This document shows, in pieces, positions 19,286-27,811 of a DNA stretch of 55,219 nucleotides. Positions within the stretch are counted from its first letter, which is position 1. Each line of letters opens with the position of its first letter. Origin of the DNA: a virus. Below the pieces are notes generated by a model, which was given only the letters and a program-made list of their open reading frames with translations, was not told the DNA's origin and made no database searches. The position numbers and the translations under genes are program-made. The DNA lies in the IMG/VR virus record IMGVR_UViG_3300017613_000358, positions 1 through 55,219 of that record; one strand, written 5' to 3'.

Positions 19286-22200
19286 ACGCAACTGACCTCA
19301 TTAAACAACACAGTCAACTGGCACCACTTCGGCTTCCATACACTAGAGGAAATCCGTATGCTAAGATCGTAGTGGTGGGGGAGGCACCTGGAGCTAGAGA
19401 AGAAAGAGCCTTCATGGACGGGGCTAAAGATACAGCATTCGTAGGAGCTGCTGGTAAAATAGGAGATAAAATCTTACTAGATGCTTCTATTCCTCCTGAA
19501 TCTGTCTACTTCACAAACGTCCTTAAGCGTAGACCTCCAGAGAATAATTTATTAGCTGTCCCTTGGAGTGAAATATTAACCAATATTGAATTACTGAAGA
19601 AAGAGATATGTCGCTTACCGAACTGTACTATTCTAGTACCTGTAGGTAACTTAGCTCTCTGGGCTTTGACAGAGATAAATAAGCTGAAGCTAGACAAGGA
19701 AGGTAAATGGATAAAGATACTATCTGGGATAACAAACTACAGAGGGTCAATCCTCTCTTCAGTCTCATTAAACAGCGATGGACTAACGAAGAAAGTTATA
19801 CCGACGTTTCACTTCGCGTACACAGGAAGGGTATGGAAGACACGTCCTACTGTGGTAGCAGACTTCAAACGCATAAGGGAAGATTCTGCCTTCTCCCAAC
19901 TCCGCCATCCTTCCCCAGAGTATGTTATAAGACCATCTAAAAAAGAAATAGTAGACTACTGTGAGTTCGCTGCAACACAGAAAGCAATCACAACTGATAT
20001 AGAAGACTCACCATTATGTGTAGGTGTGTCACATAGTAAAGATTATGCAATGTGCATACCTTTCCAAGAGGCAGATAGTTCGCCTGTCTGGAGTGTAGAA
20101 GATGAAGCGACAGTTCATAGAGCAGTTCATAAATTGTTCAGTAACCACAAAGGCCATGTTGGACACTTCTACTACCACGACGCGTACTTATACCATCACT
20201 ACGGCTGGCTCGAAGCCCTCCTCCATCGTTTCTATGGTACTGTCTTCGACACTTTTTCTGCGCACGTTTGTCTCTATGCAGAGCTACCTCACTCTTTACA
20301 ATACTTAACCTCTATATACACAAGAGAACCTTACTACAAAGACGAAGGAAGAAAGTGGACCCCTAAAGACCCCGTAGAGCAGGTCTGGCTATACAACTGC
20401 AAAGATATAACAACTACTCATGAATGTATGGAGGAATTACATAAAGAACTACGCGAAGTAAACTATTATGAATTCTTCCAGCAATATTATATGGATCTCT
20501 TCCCTCATCTCCTTCAATCAATGGTTCGAGGAATGCGACTAGACGAACTGAAGAGATCTAATGCACGAAGAGAATATCTAAAGAAGATAATCTCCGCTCA
20601 AGAAGAACTACATCGCGTCATTGGAAGACCTAGTGTGGATCTACCGAGAAAGGTAGAGTCTCCTAAGGAATGGAATAAGGTAGAAGGATACTTCAATGTC
20701 AAATCTAACCCGCAGGTTTCTAATGTACTCACCGAACTCAACATTAACCTTGCCTCAACGCAGGAAAAGTATCTCAGAAAAGAAGCAGCTAGAAATGCAG
20801 AAGCGCGACCTATCATTAAAGGTATCTTATCAGTTAGAAGTTTTCGAGACATACATAGCCGTTACTTGGTCCCTCGCTTAGGGCACGATCATCGCTTTCA
20901 CTATACTCTAAAGGCTGCGACAGAAACAGGTCGTCTTGCTTCTAGTAAAGATCCTTTACATTATGGAAACAATTGCTTTACTCCAGACACAGAAATACTC
21001 ACAGATGTAGGATGGACAAGATTTGATCAACTGGACAACAGAGACAAAGTTGCACAATACACTCCTGAAACTGAAGAAATTGAGTTTGTAAAGCCTACAG
21101 CTTATCACGTAATTCCTCATGATGGAGATATAATTACGATAGAAAACCAGCACATTGACCTATCAATGACTCCAGATCATCGTTGTCTATTCCTGTATGA
21201 TCGCCCTGCTAATAAAGATAGATCTGCACAGTATAAATTTGTTACACGCGAAGCAAAGGAATGGAATAATAGTAGCTTTTACAATGTCATACATAGCGGA
21301 ATGTACAAAGGAGGGCATGTAAAATTACCTCGCGAATTAATAACACTTGTATGCGCGACGCAAGCTGATGGTTATATATCTAGTGGAGTCAATATAGATT
21401 TTACATTCAAGAAGAAGCGTAAGATAAAGAGAATAGTACAAGCACTTGAATCACTAAATGTTCCATACTCTATAAAGCCAAAGGGAGATAAGTATACTAG
21501 AATATATTTGAGAGACTGTAAGATAGTACAAAAGATAATAAAGTTACGTAAACAGTGGAGTCATTGGTTGCTCAAACTGGATCGCGGAACAATAGACTCT
21601 TTACTAGAAGAAGTATACTTTTGGGACGGGCACTGGAAATCCAAAAGTATGTATGCAAGCACCAACATAGATAACGTAGACTGGATTCAGATATTACATT
21701 GCTTGAGCAATCATAGAGCCAAAGTAAGATTCTACACAAATAAGGATGGAGGATATTGCTATCAAACAGATGTAACATATCGTAATTGGTCAGGAACTGC
21801 AAATACAATACCAAAATATACGCATTACAAAGGACTCGTCTACTGTGTGACAGTTCCGTCATCTTATATTCTAGTAAGAAGAAATGGAAAGCCTATTATA
21901 ACTGGGCAGTGTCAAAATATACCTGACGGAATATGTAGATCTTATTTCGTCCCAGACCCAGGTAAAGTATATGGGTACTCAGATCTATCACAAGCTGAGG
22001 CTAGAGTAGTAGCTTACCTATCCAAATGCACTAAGATGATAGACGAGTTTGAAGCAGCAGATGAAGCTGCTAGACTAGGCACAATATGTGAGTGCGGTTC
22101 CGAGAAGCTATTCTCCAAATGTTGCGGAGATGTTCATAGATTATCAGCAGCAAATGTATTCTCGAAGCCAGTCTCTTCCATATCTCACGAACTCCGTTCT

Positions 22201-22740
22201 CTAGGTAAGCGAGTCAAACATGCCAGTAATTACAAGATGGGACCTTACACCTTCTCGCTAGTATCTGGATTACCAGTAGGCATGTGCAAAAAACTACTAA
22301 AACAATACTTCATAACTTATCCAGAAGTTCTACACTGGCACGAGAAGATTCAGCAACAGATCATAGAAACTAAGATACTAACAAATCCATTTGGTAGATG
22401 GAGAATGTTCTTCGGTCATCCATACTCAGATGACACACTAAGAGAAGCAGTAGCATTTATACCTCAGTCAACAATACCAGACATAGTAAACTTAGCATAT
22501 ATAAAAGCACAAGAAGCAGGCATACAAATATTAACTCAAGCACATGACGCATTATTATGGCAGTCATATAAAGAAGACGTAAAAGAAGCAGCAGAATTTG
22601 TAGAAAAAGCATTAATAGTACCAGTACCTATCGACGAAAACACAACTATTACAATACCAGTAGATACTAATGTGGGAGAGAGTTGGTCAGAAGATGACCT
22701 CGTTTCTGTAGATGAATATTTAGCTAAGCTAGCTGCATAA
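19282..22740 (+). CDS. Uracil-DNA glycosylase-like / DNA polymerase A fusion with intein
   Basis: 1152 residues, 840 after splicing. Residues ~25-200 are UDG-superfamily (VVVGEAPGAREER, AFVGAAGK, VYFTNVLKRRPP); the usual HPS motif is replaced by HFA in IPTFHFAYTGR. The DnaQ-like exonuclease starts with ITTDIEDSP. The polymerase has LASSKDPLHYGNN, an intein, CQNIP, motif A YSDLSQAEARVV (Asp901), motif B R972-x3-K976 with Tyr984, and motif C AHDALLW (Asp1089; the common Glu is Ala). A CxCGSx6CCG knuckle sits at residues 936-949. It is the replicative polymerase of the phage. Confidence 0.88.
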   Translation: MNATDLIKQHSQLAPLRLPYTRGNPYAKIVVVGEAPGAREERAFMDGAKDTAFVGAAGKIGDKILLDASIPPESVYFTNVLKRRPPENNLLAVPWSEILTNIELLKKEICRLPNCTILVPVGNLALWALTEINKLKLDKEGKWIKILSGITNYRGSILSSVSLNSDGLTKKVIPTFHFAYTGRVWKTRPTVVADFKRIREDSAFSQLRHPSPEYVIRPSKKEIVDYCEFAATQKAITTDIEDSPLCVGVSHSKDYAMCIPFQEADSSPVWSVEDEATVHRAVHKLFSNHKGHVGHFYYHDAYLYHHYGWLEALLHRFYGTVFDTFSAHVCLYAELPHSLQYLTSIYTREPYYKDEGRKWTPKDPVEQVWLYNCKDITTTHECMEELHKELREVNYYEFFQQYYMDLFPHLLQSMVRGMRLDELKRSNARREYLKKIISAQEELHRVIGRPSVDLPRKVESPKEWNKVEGYFNVKSNPQVSNVLTELNINLASTQEKYLRKEAARNAEARPIIKGILSVRSFRDIHSRYLVPRLGHDHRFHYTLKAATETGRLASSKDPLHYGNNCFTPDTEILTDVGWTRFDQLDNRDKVAQYTPETEEIEFVKPTAYHVIPHDGDIITIENQHIDLSMTPDHRCLFLYDRPANKDRSAQYKFVTREAKEWNNSSFYNVIHSGMYKGGHVKLPRELITLVCATQADGYISSGVNIDFTFKKKRKIKRIVQALESLNVPYSIKPKGDKYTRIYLRDCKIVQKIIKLRKQWSHWLLKLDRGTIDSLLEEVYFWDGHWKSKSMYASTNIDNVDWIQILHCLSNHRAKVRFYTNKDGGYCYQTDVTYRNWSGTANTIPKYTHYKGLVYCVTVPSSYILVRRNGKPIITGQCQNIPDGICRSYFVPDPGKVYGYSDLSQAEARVVAYLSKCTKMIDEFEAADEAARLGTICECGSEKLFSKCCGDVHRLSAANVFSKPVSSISHELRSLGKRVKHASNYKMGPYTFSLVSGLPVGMCKKLLKQYFITYPEVLHWHEKIQQQIIETKILTNPFGRWRMFFGHPYSDDTLREAVAFIPQSTIPDIVNLAYIKAQEAGIQILTQAHDALLWQSYKEDVKEAAEFVEKALIVPVPIDENTTITIPVDTNVGESWSEDDLVSVDEYLAKLAA
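20974..21909 (+). mobile_element. Intein with LAGLIDADG-like endonuclease in DNA polymerase A
   Basis: 312 residues (565-876). The start CFTPDTEILTDVGWTRFDQL is a classical block A and SMTPDHRCLFL is block B. ITLVCATQADGYI and LLEEVYFWDGHW are endonuclease motifs. Block G ends KPIITGQ before the +1 Cys, so Gly-Gln replaces the usual His-Asn; Gln-terminated inteins are known and splice. Removing it restores HYGNN-CQNIP, the conserved N-x-QNIP template-binding motif of family A polymerases. Confidence 0.87.
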
Positions 22741-22749
22741 GTCTTAACA

Positions 22750-24237
22750 ATGTCTAATAATGGTCATGACGAAGATAAAAGCCTTGCCGCAGAAGTAATA
22801 CAGGCATTCTCAGGTACGGAAGTTGTAGATACCAGTACTTCTTCTGATCCTAACGCGAGTATTGCAGTATTCGACGAGGATCTCAAATATAAAGTCACAG
22901 GTAAGGATTTACCTGATCGTAATCTAAAGAACTGGTTACATTCATACCTAGCTATCACCCAGAATCAAGAGTCTCCAGATATATTCCATTTCTGGTGTGG
23001 TATATCTACACTAGCATCAGCTATGCGTAGGAATGTATGGATGGAGTCAAGTGGAGATGGTAATGAAGGGATGTTTCGCACCTATCCTAATCTCTATGTC
23101 CTTCTAATAGCTACGTCAGCAGAATGTGCTAAGTCCACAGCAGTCAATTGGGCTGATGACATACTTTCAGAAGTCCCTCAGGTCTCTATAATGCGAGATA
23201 AAATGACTCCTGAAGGATTACTCTCGAAGATGTCTGCTAAGATATCCAGAGAAGCTATGGCTCTAGAAGGTAAGGTCAAGAAAGACGGTTCCGTTTCTAT
23301 TATCGCTGAGGAATTAAGAGTACTCTTTTCTCAAGTCTCCTATGTATCAGGTCTAACAGAAGTATTGACAGCACTATATGGGTGCAGGAAAACATTCCCT
23401 TATACTACTAGGCATAAGCCTATAGAAGTACATAACACATGCGTAAATATCCTAGGAGCTTCAACTCCTGAATGGTTAGCATATGGTATGCCGGGACATG
23501 ACTCCTCTGGTGGATTCTTAGGTCGCTTTATATTCACAGTTGCCCACGAACCTAAGAGAAAGATAGCATGGCCTACCATGAACAAGGGAGATAGAGCAAA
23601 GAAAGAAGCCCTCATTACCGATCTAAAGCATATAGCAAAGCTGAGAGGACCGATGGGTGTCTCTCCAGAAGCTAAGAAGTACTACGCAGAATGGTATGAG
23701 AATTTCAAGAAGCCATCTGATCCTCGTTTAGTCGAATATTACAAACGTAAAAAGACTACAGTTCAGAAGCTAGCTACCATATTCGCAATATCTACCTCCA
23801 ACGATATGATCGTTAAGCCTGTCCACTACAAGACAGCACTAAGTACATTGGAAAATGTAGAGCATGATATGATAGATGCATTCTCTTACTTAGGCTCTAC
23901 TCAAGAATCAATCCTAGCTCGTCAGATACAACAAATCTTGCAAAGGAATGGGAGAACTACTAGGGCTAACCTACTACGTTCTATCAGATATAAATTAAAA
24001 GGGACGAAGGATTTAGACAATGCTCTAGCTATGTTGATGCAAGAAGAAAAGGTAACGAAAGAACTCCTTAATACAGGTAAACCTTCCGATAAAAATGAAG
24101 ACGGCTCACCTAGAACAGCGTATAGGATAACCACAGCGGAAGAGAAAAGAAGACTCGCCGAAGAGAGAATCAAGAAATCTAAGATCCTCAATAATCTCTT
24201 CGACGAGGAGGGAGCTTGGGTAGATAAGATTCTTTAG
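22750..24237 (+). CDS. DUF3987-type P-loop protein (putative primase/helicase-associated)
   Basis: 495 residues. NWLHSYLAITQNQESPDIFHFWCGISTLA is the characteristic start of DUF3987 proteins. LYVLLIATSAECAKSTAVNWADD stands where Walker A should be, but its glycines are replaced (AECAKST), so ATP binding may be weak. IIAEELRVLF resembles Walker B. NILGASTPEWLA and GGFLGRFIF follow. The C-terminal ~110 residues look like a winged helix (TTRANLLRSIRYKLKG) with a basic tail. The family is usually found beside replication genes, as here. Confidence 0.65.
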   Translation: MSNNGHDEDKSLAAEVIQAFSGTEVVDTSTSSDPNASIAVFDEDLKYKVTGKDLPDRNLKNWLHSYLAITQNQESPDIFHFWCGISTLASAMRRNVWMESSGDGNEGMFRTYPNLYVLLIATSAECAKSTAVNWADDILSEVPQVSIMRDKMTPEGLLSKMSAKISREAMALEGKVKKDGSVSIIAEELRVLFSQVSYVSGLTEVLTALYGCRKTFPYTTRHKPIEVHNTCVNILGASTPEWLAYGMPGHDSSGGFLGRFIFTVAHEPKRKIAWPTMNKGDRAKKEALITDLKHIAKLRGPMGVSPEAKKYYAEWYENFKKPSDPRLVEYYKRKKTTVQKLATIFAISTSNDMIVKPVHYKTALSTLENVEHDMIDAFSYLGSTQESILARQIQQILQRNGRTTRANLLRSIRYKLKGTKDLDNALAMLMQEEKVTKELLNTGKPSDKNEDGSPRTAYRITTAEEKRRLAEERIKKSKILNNLFDEEGAWVDKIL

Positions 24238-24248
24238 CTTTCGCTAAG
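24233..24248. terminator. Small hairpin between convergent gene ends
   Basis: TTAGC-TTTC-GCTAA with a flanking T-G pair spans the 6-bp gap between the two convergent genes and contains both stop codons. The stem is short and there is no U-tract, so its role as a two-way terminator is weakly supported. Confidence 0.3.
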
Positions 24249-25806
24249 CATCTTCATCTACAATTCTGAGATTAGTTGGCGCTGGAGTTTCAATCAACTG
24301 TTCTAATTCATCATCATAAGCACCAGAAAAGAACTCCATATCTTGAAAACTCAATAGATCAGCTGCCTCTGGACCTAGCGTACGCACCAAAGCTCGAACC
24401 GCTGCATATGTATGAGCGTTGTAGCTCTGTTGAGGAGGTGGAGGAGGTGGCGGTGGTTCAAACTCATTCTCAAGAATGTATCTAGCTAGCTGAACATCTC
24501 CAGCCATCGACATTACTACACGCCCACCTAGAATCTCGTTCCTAGCAATAGACTTTCTAGGCCACCACCTGATTCCTGTATGAGCCGAGTACGCATTAGC
24601 TGGACGCTCCGCTTGAATAACTATATTCCCGCTTCCTACTTCTCCCTGCACACCCGTTAGCCACATCCCTATCATCTGATGTTCACCAGAGGCAACTGCA
24701 ACAGACTCATGGTTAGGACCACTCAATCTTAACTCATCAGCAGTGAAAATAGCTTTCGTTCCTGTACGATGAATTTCTTCCCAATAAGATGGAAGTAGAT
24801 AATAAGACCAAGTAAAGTCCTCAACATGCTGAGGCTCATCATAGTCATGAGAGAACCTAAACTGAAATTCGATGCAATTCTCAACGATCAAAACAGACCA
24901 AGTAACAAACCAACTCATCCATCTAGGTTCTCTGAATCCTGGTCGAGCAATTCCTCCAAAGTCACATAGCTGCATTGTAGAAGCAAGTGAGTTGCCTGTA
25001 TGAGAGAACTCAATAGGATAAAAGACAGCAGGACCAAACAAAGATCCAGACAATGTAGGATTCTCTCGCTTTAACCAAGGCTGATCATCTACCTTATCTC
25101 CCCATACTTCTTTATAATGTGGTGAGTTCTTACCAGTTCCCAAATCGAGATTAACTAACCGACCGACATCATTCTCATCTACTGTATCTCTGTCCTTATA
25201 ATATACTTGAGGAATGGCCGAGCCCCAATGTAGATCAGACTCAAGAGCTATATCACCATCTCTGATTACTATATATCGTTGCGCTGGCTTGACTTTATTG
25301 ATCTGCTCAATCACTTCAATCTCTTCATCAGGTTCGTCCTTGAATATATCTGCTCTTATCCATCTCTCTTCTTTCAAACTGTAACCTTGATCATTAGTAT
25401 CTTCCCAAGTGACTACTAATTTCACAGGTTCATGAACGTCAGCAAAGATATTGCCGCTTCTAACTTGTAGATTAGCTGGACCTACAGTGCCCTCTTCGCG
25501 GTTGCTTACGTCATCGTTCATAGTCTGTAGGGACTGTGTACTTGTGCGATATGCTCCATTTACTGTACCTTCTAGCCAGTAGCCAAACTTCCCGAACCCT
25601 GGAAAGTTAGGGTGTTTAGGCAAGCCTCTTACCCAAAGCTCTCGACCTCCGCGCCTTTGAGGATACTCTTCAGTTTTACCTCTCTCGGGATCTCGACTCT
25701 GAATTACTTCTAACCAAGGACCATCAGGATTATTAGGAGTACTTGAAGTTCCTCCTCCACCTGTAGTTCCTCCTCCACCTGGAATACCTACTATTGCATT
25801 ACCCAT
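24244..25806 (-). CDS. Large late protein of unknown function, Gly-rich N-terminus and polyproline
   Basis: 520 residues. After MGNAIVG comes a GGGGTTGGGGTSS linker. About 400 residues rich in beta and tryptophan follow (RRGGRELWVRGLPKHPNFPG, EPRWMSWFVTWSVLIVEN), then a run of eight prolines, then a helical end (AAVRALVRTLGPEAADLLSF). It is the last gene of the late block and is preceded by the repeated AAGGACGGAC leader. A virion or host-contact protein is plausible from position, but no family is recognised. Confidence 0.55.
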   Translation of the reverse strand: MGNAIVGIPGGGGTTGGGGTSSTPNNPDGPWLEVIQSRDPERGKTEEYPQRRGGRELWVRGLPKHPNFPGFGKFGYWLEGTVNGAYRTSTQSLQTMNDDVSNREEGTVGPANLQVRSGNIFADVHEPVKLVVTWEDTNDQGYSLKEERWIRADIFKDEPDEEIEVIEQINKVKPAQRYIVIRDGDIALESDLHWGSAIPQVYYKDRDTVDENDVGRLVNLDLGTGKNSPHYKEVWGDKVDDQPWLKRENPTLSGSLFGPAVFYPIEFSHTGNSLASTMQLCDFGGIARPGFREPRWMSWFVTWSVLIVENCIEFQFRFSHDYDEPQHVEDFTWSYYLLPSYWEEIHRTGTKAIFTADELRLSGPNHESVAVASGEHQMIGMWLTGVQGEVGSGNIVIQAERPANAYSAHTGIRWWPRKSIARNEILGGRVVMSMAGDVQLARYILENEFEPPPPPPPPQQSYNAHTYAAVRALVRTLGPEAADLLSFQDMEFFSGAYDDELEQLIETPAPTNLRIVDEDA

Positions 25807-25810
25807 TTAG

Positions 25811-25820
25811 TCCGTCCTTT
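25811..25820 (-). promoter_or_regulatory. Shared late-gene ribosome-binding leader AAAGGACGGA
   Basis: AAAGGACGGA lies a few bases before the start codon here. The same AAGGACGGA-type block occurs before the genes starting at 29615, 29899, 30157 (GGATGGA), 45809 and 47623. The shared stretch is longer than a simple Shine-Dalgarno and is repeated only in the late half. Confidence 0.6.
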
Positions 25821-26347
25821 CATTCGATAGGTTCAATTACTACTCCTGGGATATCTCCAACATGATTCTTAACCCCAAAAGTATCGGCAGCTTTAATAGA
25901 TAACTCTATCATAGCTCCTTGTACTGCACCTCTAACTTCGCCCTTAATCTCCATAGGAAATCTGTTATCACCTATCGTGACCATAGCTTTCTTATAGTTA
26001 GCGTAGAAGTCTGCCGCACCACGAGTGTTGATCTTAATGAACTCTTCATTCTCTCCACACTTACAGATCGAAGCTCTTCCTCGCTTAGTGAAAGCTAACT
26101 TGGCAATCATCTTCTGGCCTTGCCTAAGTTCCTTCAACAAGCCAACTGTCTCCTGATCCTCTTGATCTTCCACAGCAAACATAGCAAAGAGTCCACTCTC
26201 TTCATCGTTGATCTGTTCTTCGTGATGCTCCACGGTATCTTCAACTTGCCAAAAAGCTCTGACTAGATCATTTCCCCATACGATTATTCCAATACAGACA
26301 AACCCAACAACTACTTTTCCCGCGTGCTTAGTGTATTCATTAGACAT
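25820..26347 (-). CDS. Membrane-anchored late protein, unknown function
   Basis: 175 residues from the ATG at 26347 (GGGGGAGAGAG upstream); the longer frame start lies in the spacer. A transmembrane helix (VVVGFVCIGIIVWG) is near residue 15. An acidic helix follows (EDTVEHHEEQINDEES), then a CKCG knuckle and an alpha/beta tail. It sits in the lysis-like cassette, directly behind the displaced 3' end left by the endonuclease insertion. It could be a lysis accessory; this is inferred only from place and topology. Confidence 0.5.
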   Translation of the reverse strand: MSNEYTKHAGKVVVGFVCIGIIVWGNDLVRAFWQVEDTVEHHEEQINDEESGLFAMFAVEDQEDQETVGLLKELRQGQKMIAKLAFTKRGRASICKCGENEEFIKINTRGAADFYANYKKAMVTIGDNRFPMEIKGEVRGAVQGAMIELSIKAADTFGVKNHVGDIPGVVIEPIE

Positions 26348-26366
26348 ATTTCTCTCTCCCCCTAGA

Positions 26367-26405
26367 TTACTTACACTTTCCAATCCCCAAGGTAAAGATC
26401 TTCTT
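26367..26405 (-). pseudogene. Displaced original 3' end of the 26869-27474 gene
   Basis: The 13 codons read KKIFTLGIGKCK and stop, nearly the same as the end of the upstream gene (KKIFTLGISKCK, stop, at 26869-26907). Of the 13 codons, nine differ silently and one changes the residue; 28 of 39 bases match. The segment follows directly on the HNH stop codon and has no start. It is the remnant of the gene's former end, cut off when the endonuclease unit arrived. Confidence 0.8.
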
Positions 26406-26878
26406 CATGATTGAACAAACTCACCAAATACAATTTGAGCTGCCTTCTTATATACATTATATGCAGCTAATTCAGTACTATATAATCCCAAATGTTTGCG
26501 CTTTCCATTTACCTGTATCTGCGCTTGCCATCTACCTGTCTGTTTATGTAGTGATACTCCTTTGTACTTTGACTTGCCCCTCACCTTTCTTGCATTTTGT
26601 GCGTTCTCTTGTCTAGTGCACAGTCTAAGATTACTCTTAACATTGTTAAATGGATTGCCATCTATATGATCGACTTCAACTCCATCAAACGCGTTCATAA
26701 CTTCACGATGTAAATATGTAGTTTGCCAATTAGGCGGATCACCTCTACGAACTACATAATGTATTCTCTCAAGACCACGTGACAGGCCATACAATATACG
26801 CCACTTGTGATGAGACAAGCAAGTATAATCTTCATCATCCAACTTTATTGCGTAGCCATCTATTTCTATTATTTGCAT
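26405..26878 (-). CDS. AP2-HNH homing endonuclease inserted at a gene's 3' end
   Basis: 157 residues. IIEIDGYAIKLDDEDY starts the N-terminal strand unit. LHREVMNAFDGVEVDHIDGNPFNNVKSNLRLC (quoted here only as LHREV...VDHIDGNPFNN) is the HNH core. SKYKGVSLHKQTGRWQAQI and HLGLYSTELAAYNVYKKAA form the AP2 domain. The ATG overlaps the last codons of the upstream gene (AAATGCAAATAA). The unit carries a recoded copy of that gene's last 12 codons, and the older copy is left downstream at 26367-26405, so the host protein stays whole. Confidence 0.85.
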   Translation of the reverse strand: MQIIEIDGYAIKLDDEDYTCLSHHKWRILYGLSRGLERIHYVVRRGDPPNWQTTYLHREVMNAFDGVEVDHIDGNPFNNVKSNLRLCTRQENAQNARKVRGKSKYKGVSLHKQTGRWQAQIQVNGKRKHLGLYSTELAAYNVYKKAAQIVFGEFVQS

Positions 26879-27474
26879 TTACTTATTCCCAAGGTGAATA
26901 TTTTTTTGACTACACACCCAAAACTAATCCCCTTCTTCCTCGTCGTATCATATGCACTCTCATAGAATTCCATTGCTCTAGCTAATAAACGAATCTCTCT
27001 ATCCCTTAGCTCTATCTCTCTCTTATAAAGAGCAACTTCTTTGACACGCAACTCTTCAGCTTTAGCATCAGCCTTCTCATCTTTAGCAAGTGCATCCTTA
27101 AGTGCAGATACTTGAGCACGATATATTTTCAGTTCTACTAATCTGTATCCGATTTGTTTAAGCTCGTTATCATTAAGTGTAAGTCTGCTTGAGTTGACAG
27201 CTTCAGTAATATCCGTAGAGCCAACCACACTAGGATTAACAAGCTCACCTGGAATACCAGAACCAATACTATTAAGTATATCATTGTCAAGTTCCGTTAC
27301 TCCTTCCGTCACCCCCACTACTGGAGTCTCCCCCACTACTTCCCTCTTCAGCCTCTCTAACCGCTCTTCGGGAGATTCGCTCGTCCAAGTCCAGTCGCTC
27401 GTGGGTTGCGAGTAGATGTCTAATTGCCCTAATCCTACCCACACGATCACTACTATCAATGGCAGCTTTTTCAT
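26869..27474 (-). CDS. Signal-anchored coiled-coil protein, outer partner of a spanin-like pair
   Basis: 201 residues from the ATG at 27474 (MKKLPLIVVIVWVGLG), a signal or anchor. There is no lipobox cysteine, which a true Rz1-type o-spanin would need. The middle is Val/Gly/Thr-rich. The C-terminal half is a long charged helix (LKIYRAQVSALKDALAKDEK, KEVALYKREIELRDREIRL). It overlaps the upstream coiled-coil gene by 188 bases in another frame, as Rz/Rz1 pairs do. Its last 12 codons were replaced by the HNH insertion. Confidence 0.5.
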   Translation of the reverse strand: MKKLPLIVVIVWVGLGQLDIYSQPTSDWTWTSESPEERLERLKREVVGETPVVGVTEGVTELDNDILNSIGSGIPGELVNPSVVGSTDITEAVNSSRLTLNDNELKQIGYRLVELKIYRAQVSALKDALAKDEKADAKAEELRVKEVALYKREIELRDREIRLLARAMEFYESAYDTTRKKGISFGCVVKKIFTLGISKCK

Positions 27475-27799
27475 CGTCCGTCCCCTCAAATGCTTTGTCT
27501 AATGCTATATTCAAGTCATTCTTAATTGTCCACCTTACACTGTGCAATTGCTTCATAGCATCTTCGACAGCAACTTTCTCACTATCCACCTTAGCTTGTT
27601 CAACAGCGATCTCTTCAAGAGCTTTCTCTTTCTCTGCCTCAATAACCTCTCGCTGCTCTTCGAGTGCCTTCGTTGATCCTTCTGAGTATCCATCATTCCA
27701 CGCCTTGTCAGTTATTCTAACATACGCAGCCCACAAGAATACTACACACGCACCGCCTATAATCAATCTAAGAGGACTAAGAAAAGGTAAGCCCCACAT
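27287..27799 (-). CDS. i-spanin-like membrane coiled-coil protein
   Basis: 170 residues. One N-terminal transmembrane helix (RLIIGGACVVFLWAAYVRI) is followed by a long charged helix (REVIEAEKEKALEEIAVEQA and onwards) and a Ser/Gly tail. The N-in topology with a periplasmic coiled coil matches inner-membrane spanins such as lambda Rz. It follows a two-helix holin-like gene and overlaps a second signal-anchored coiled-coil gene. Assignment is by topology and order, not by sequence. Confidence 0.5.
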   Translation of the reverse strand: MWGLPFLSPLRLIIGGACVVFLWAAYVRITDKAWNDGYSEGSTKALEEQREVIEAEKEKALEEIAVEQAKVDSEKVAVEDAMKQLHSVRWTIKNDLNIALDKAFEGTDDEKAAIDSSDRVGRIRAIRHLLATHERLDLDERISRRAVREAEEGSSGGDSSSGGDGRSNGT

Positions 27800-27811
27800 C
27801 TTCTATCCCCC

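Noticed and set aside
24244-25806. Endolysin function for the last late gene
   Set aside because: No peptidase, amidase, muramidase or cell-wall-binding motif was recognised; only the proximity to lysis-like genes suggests it.
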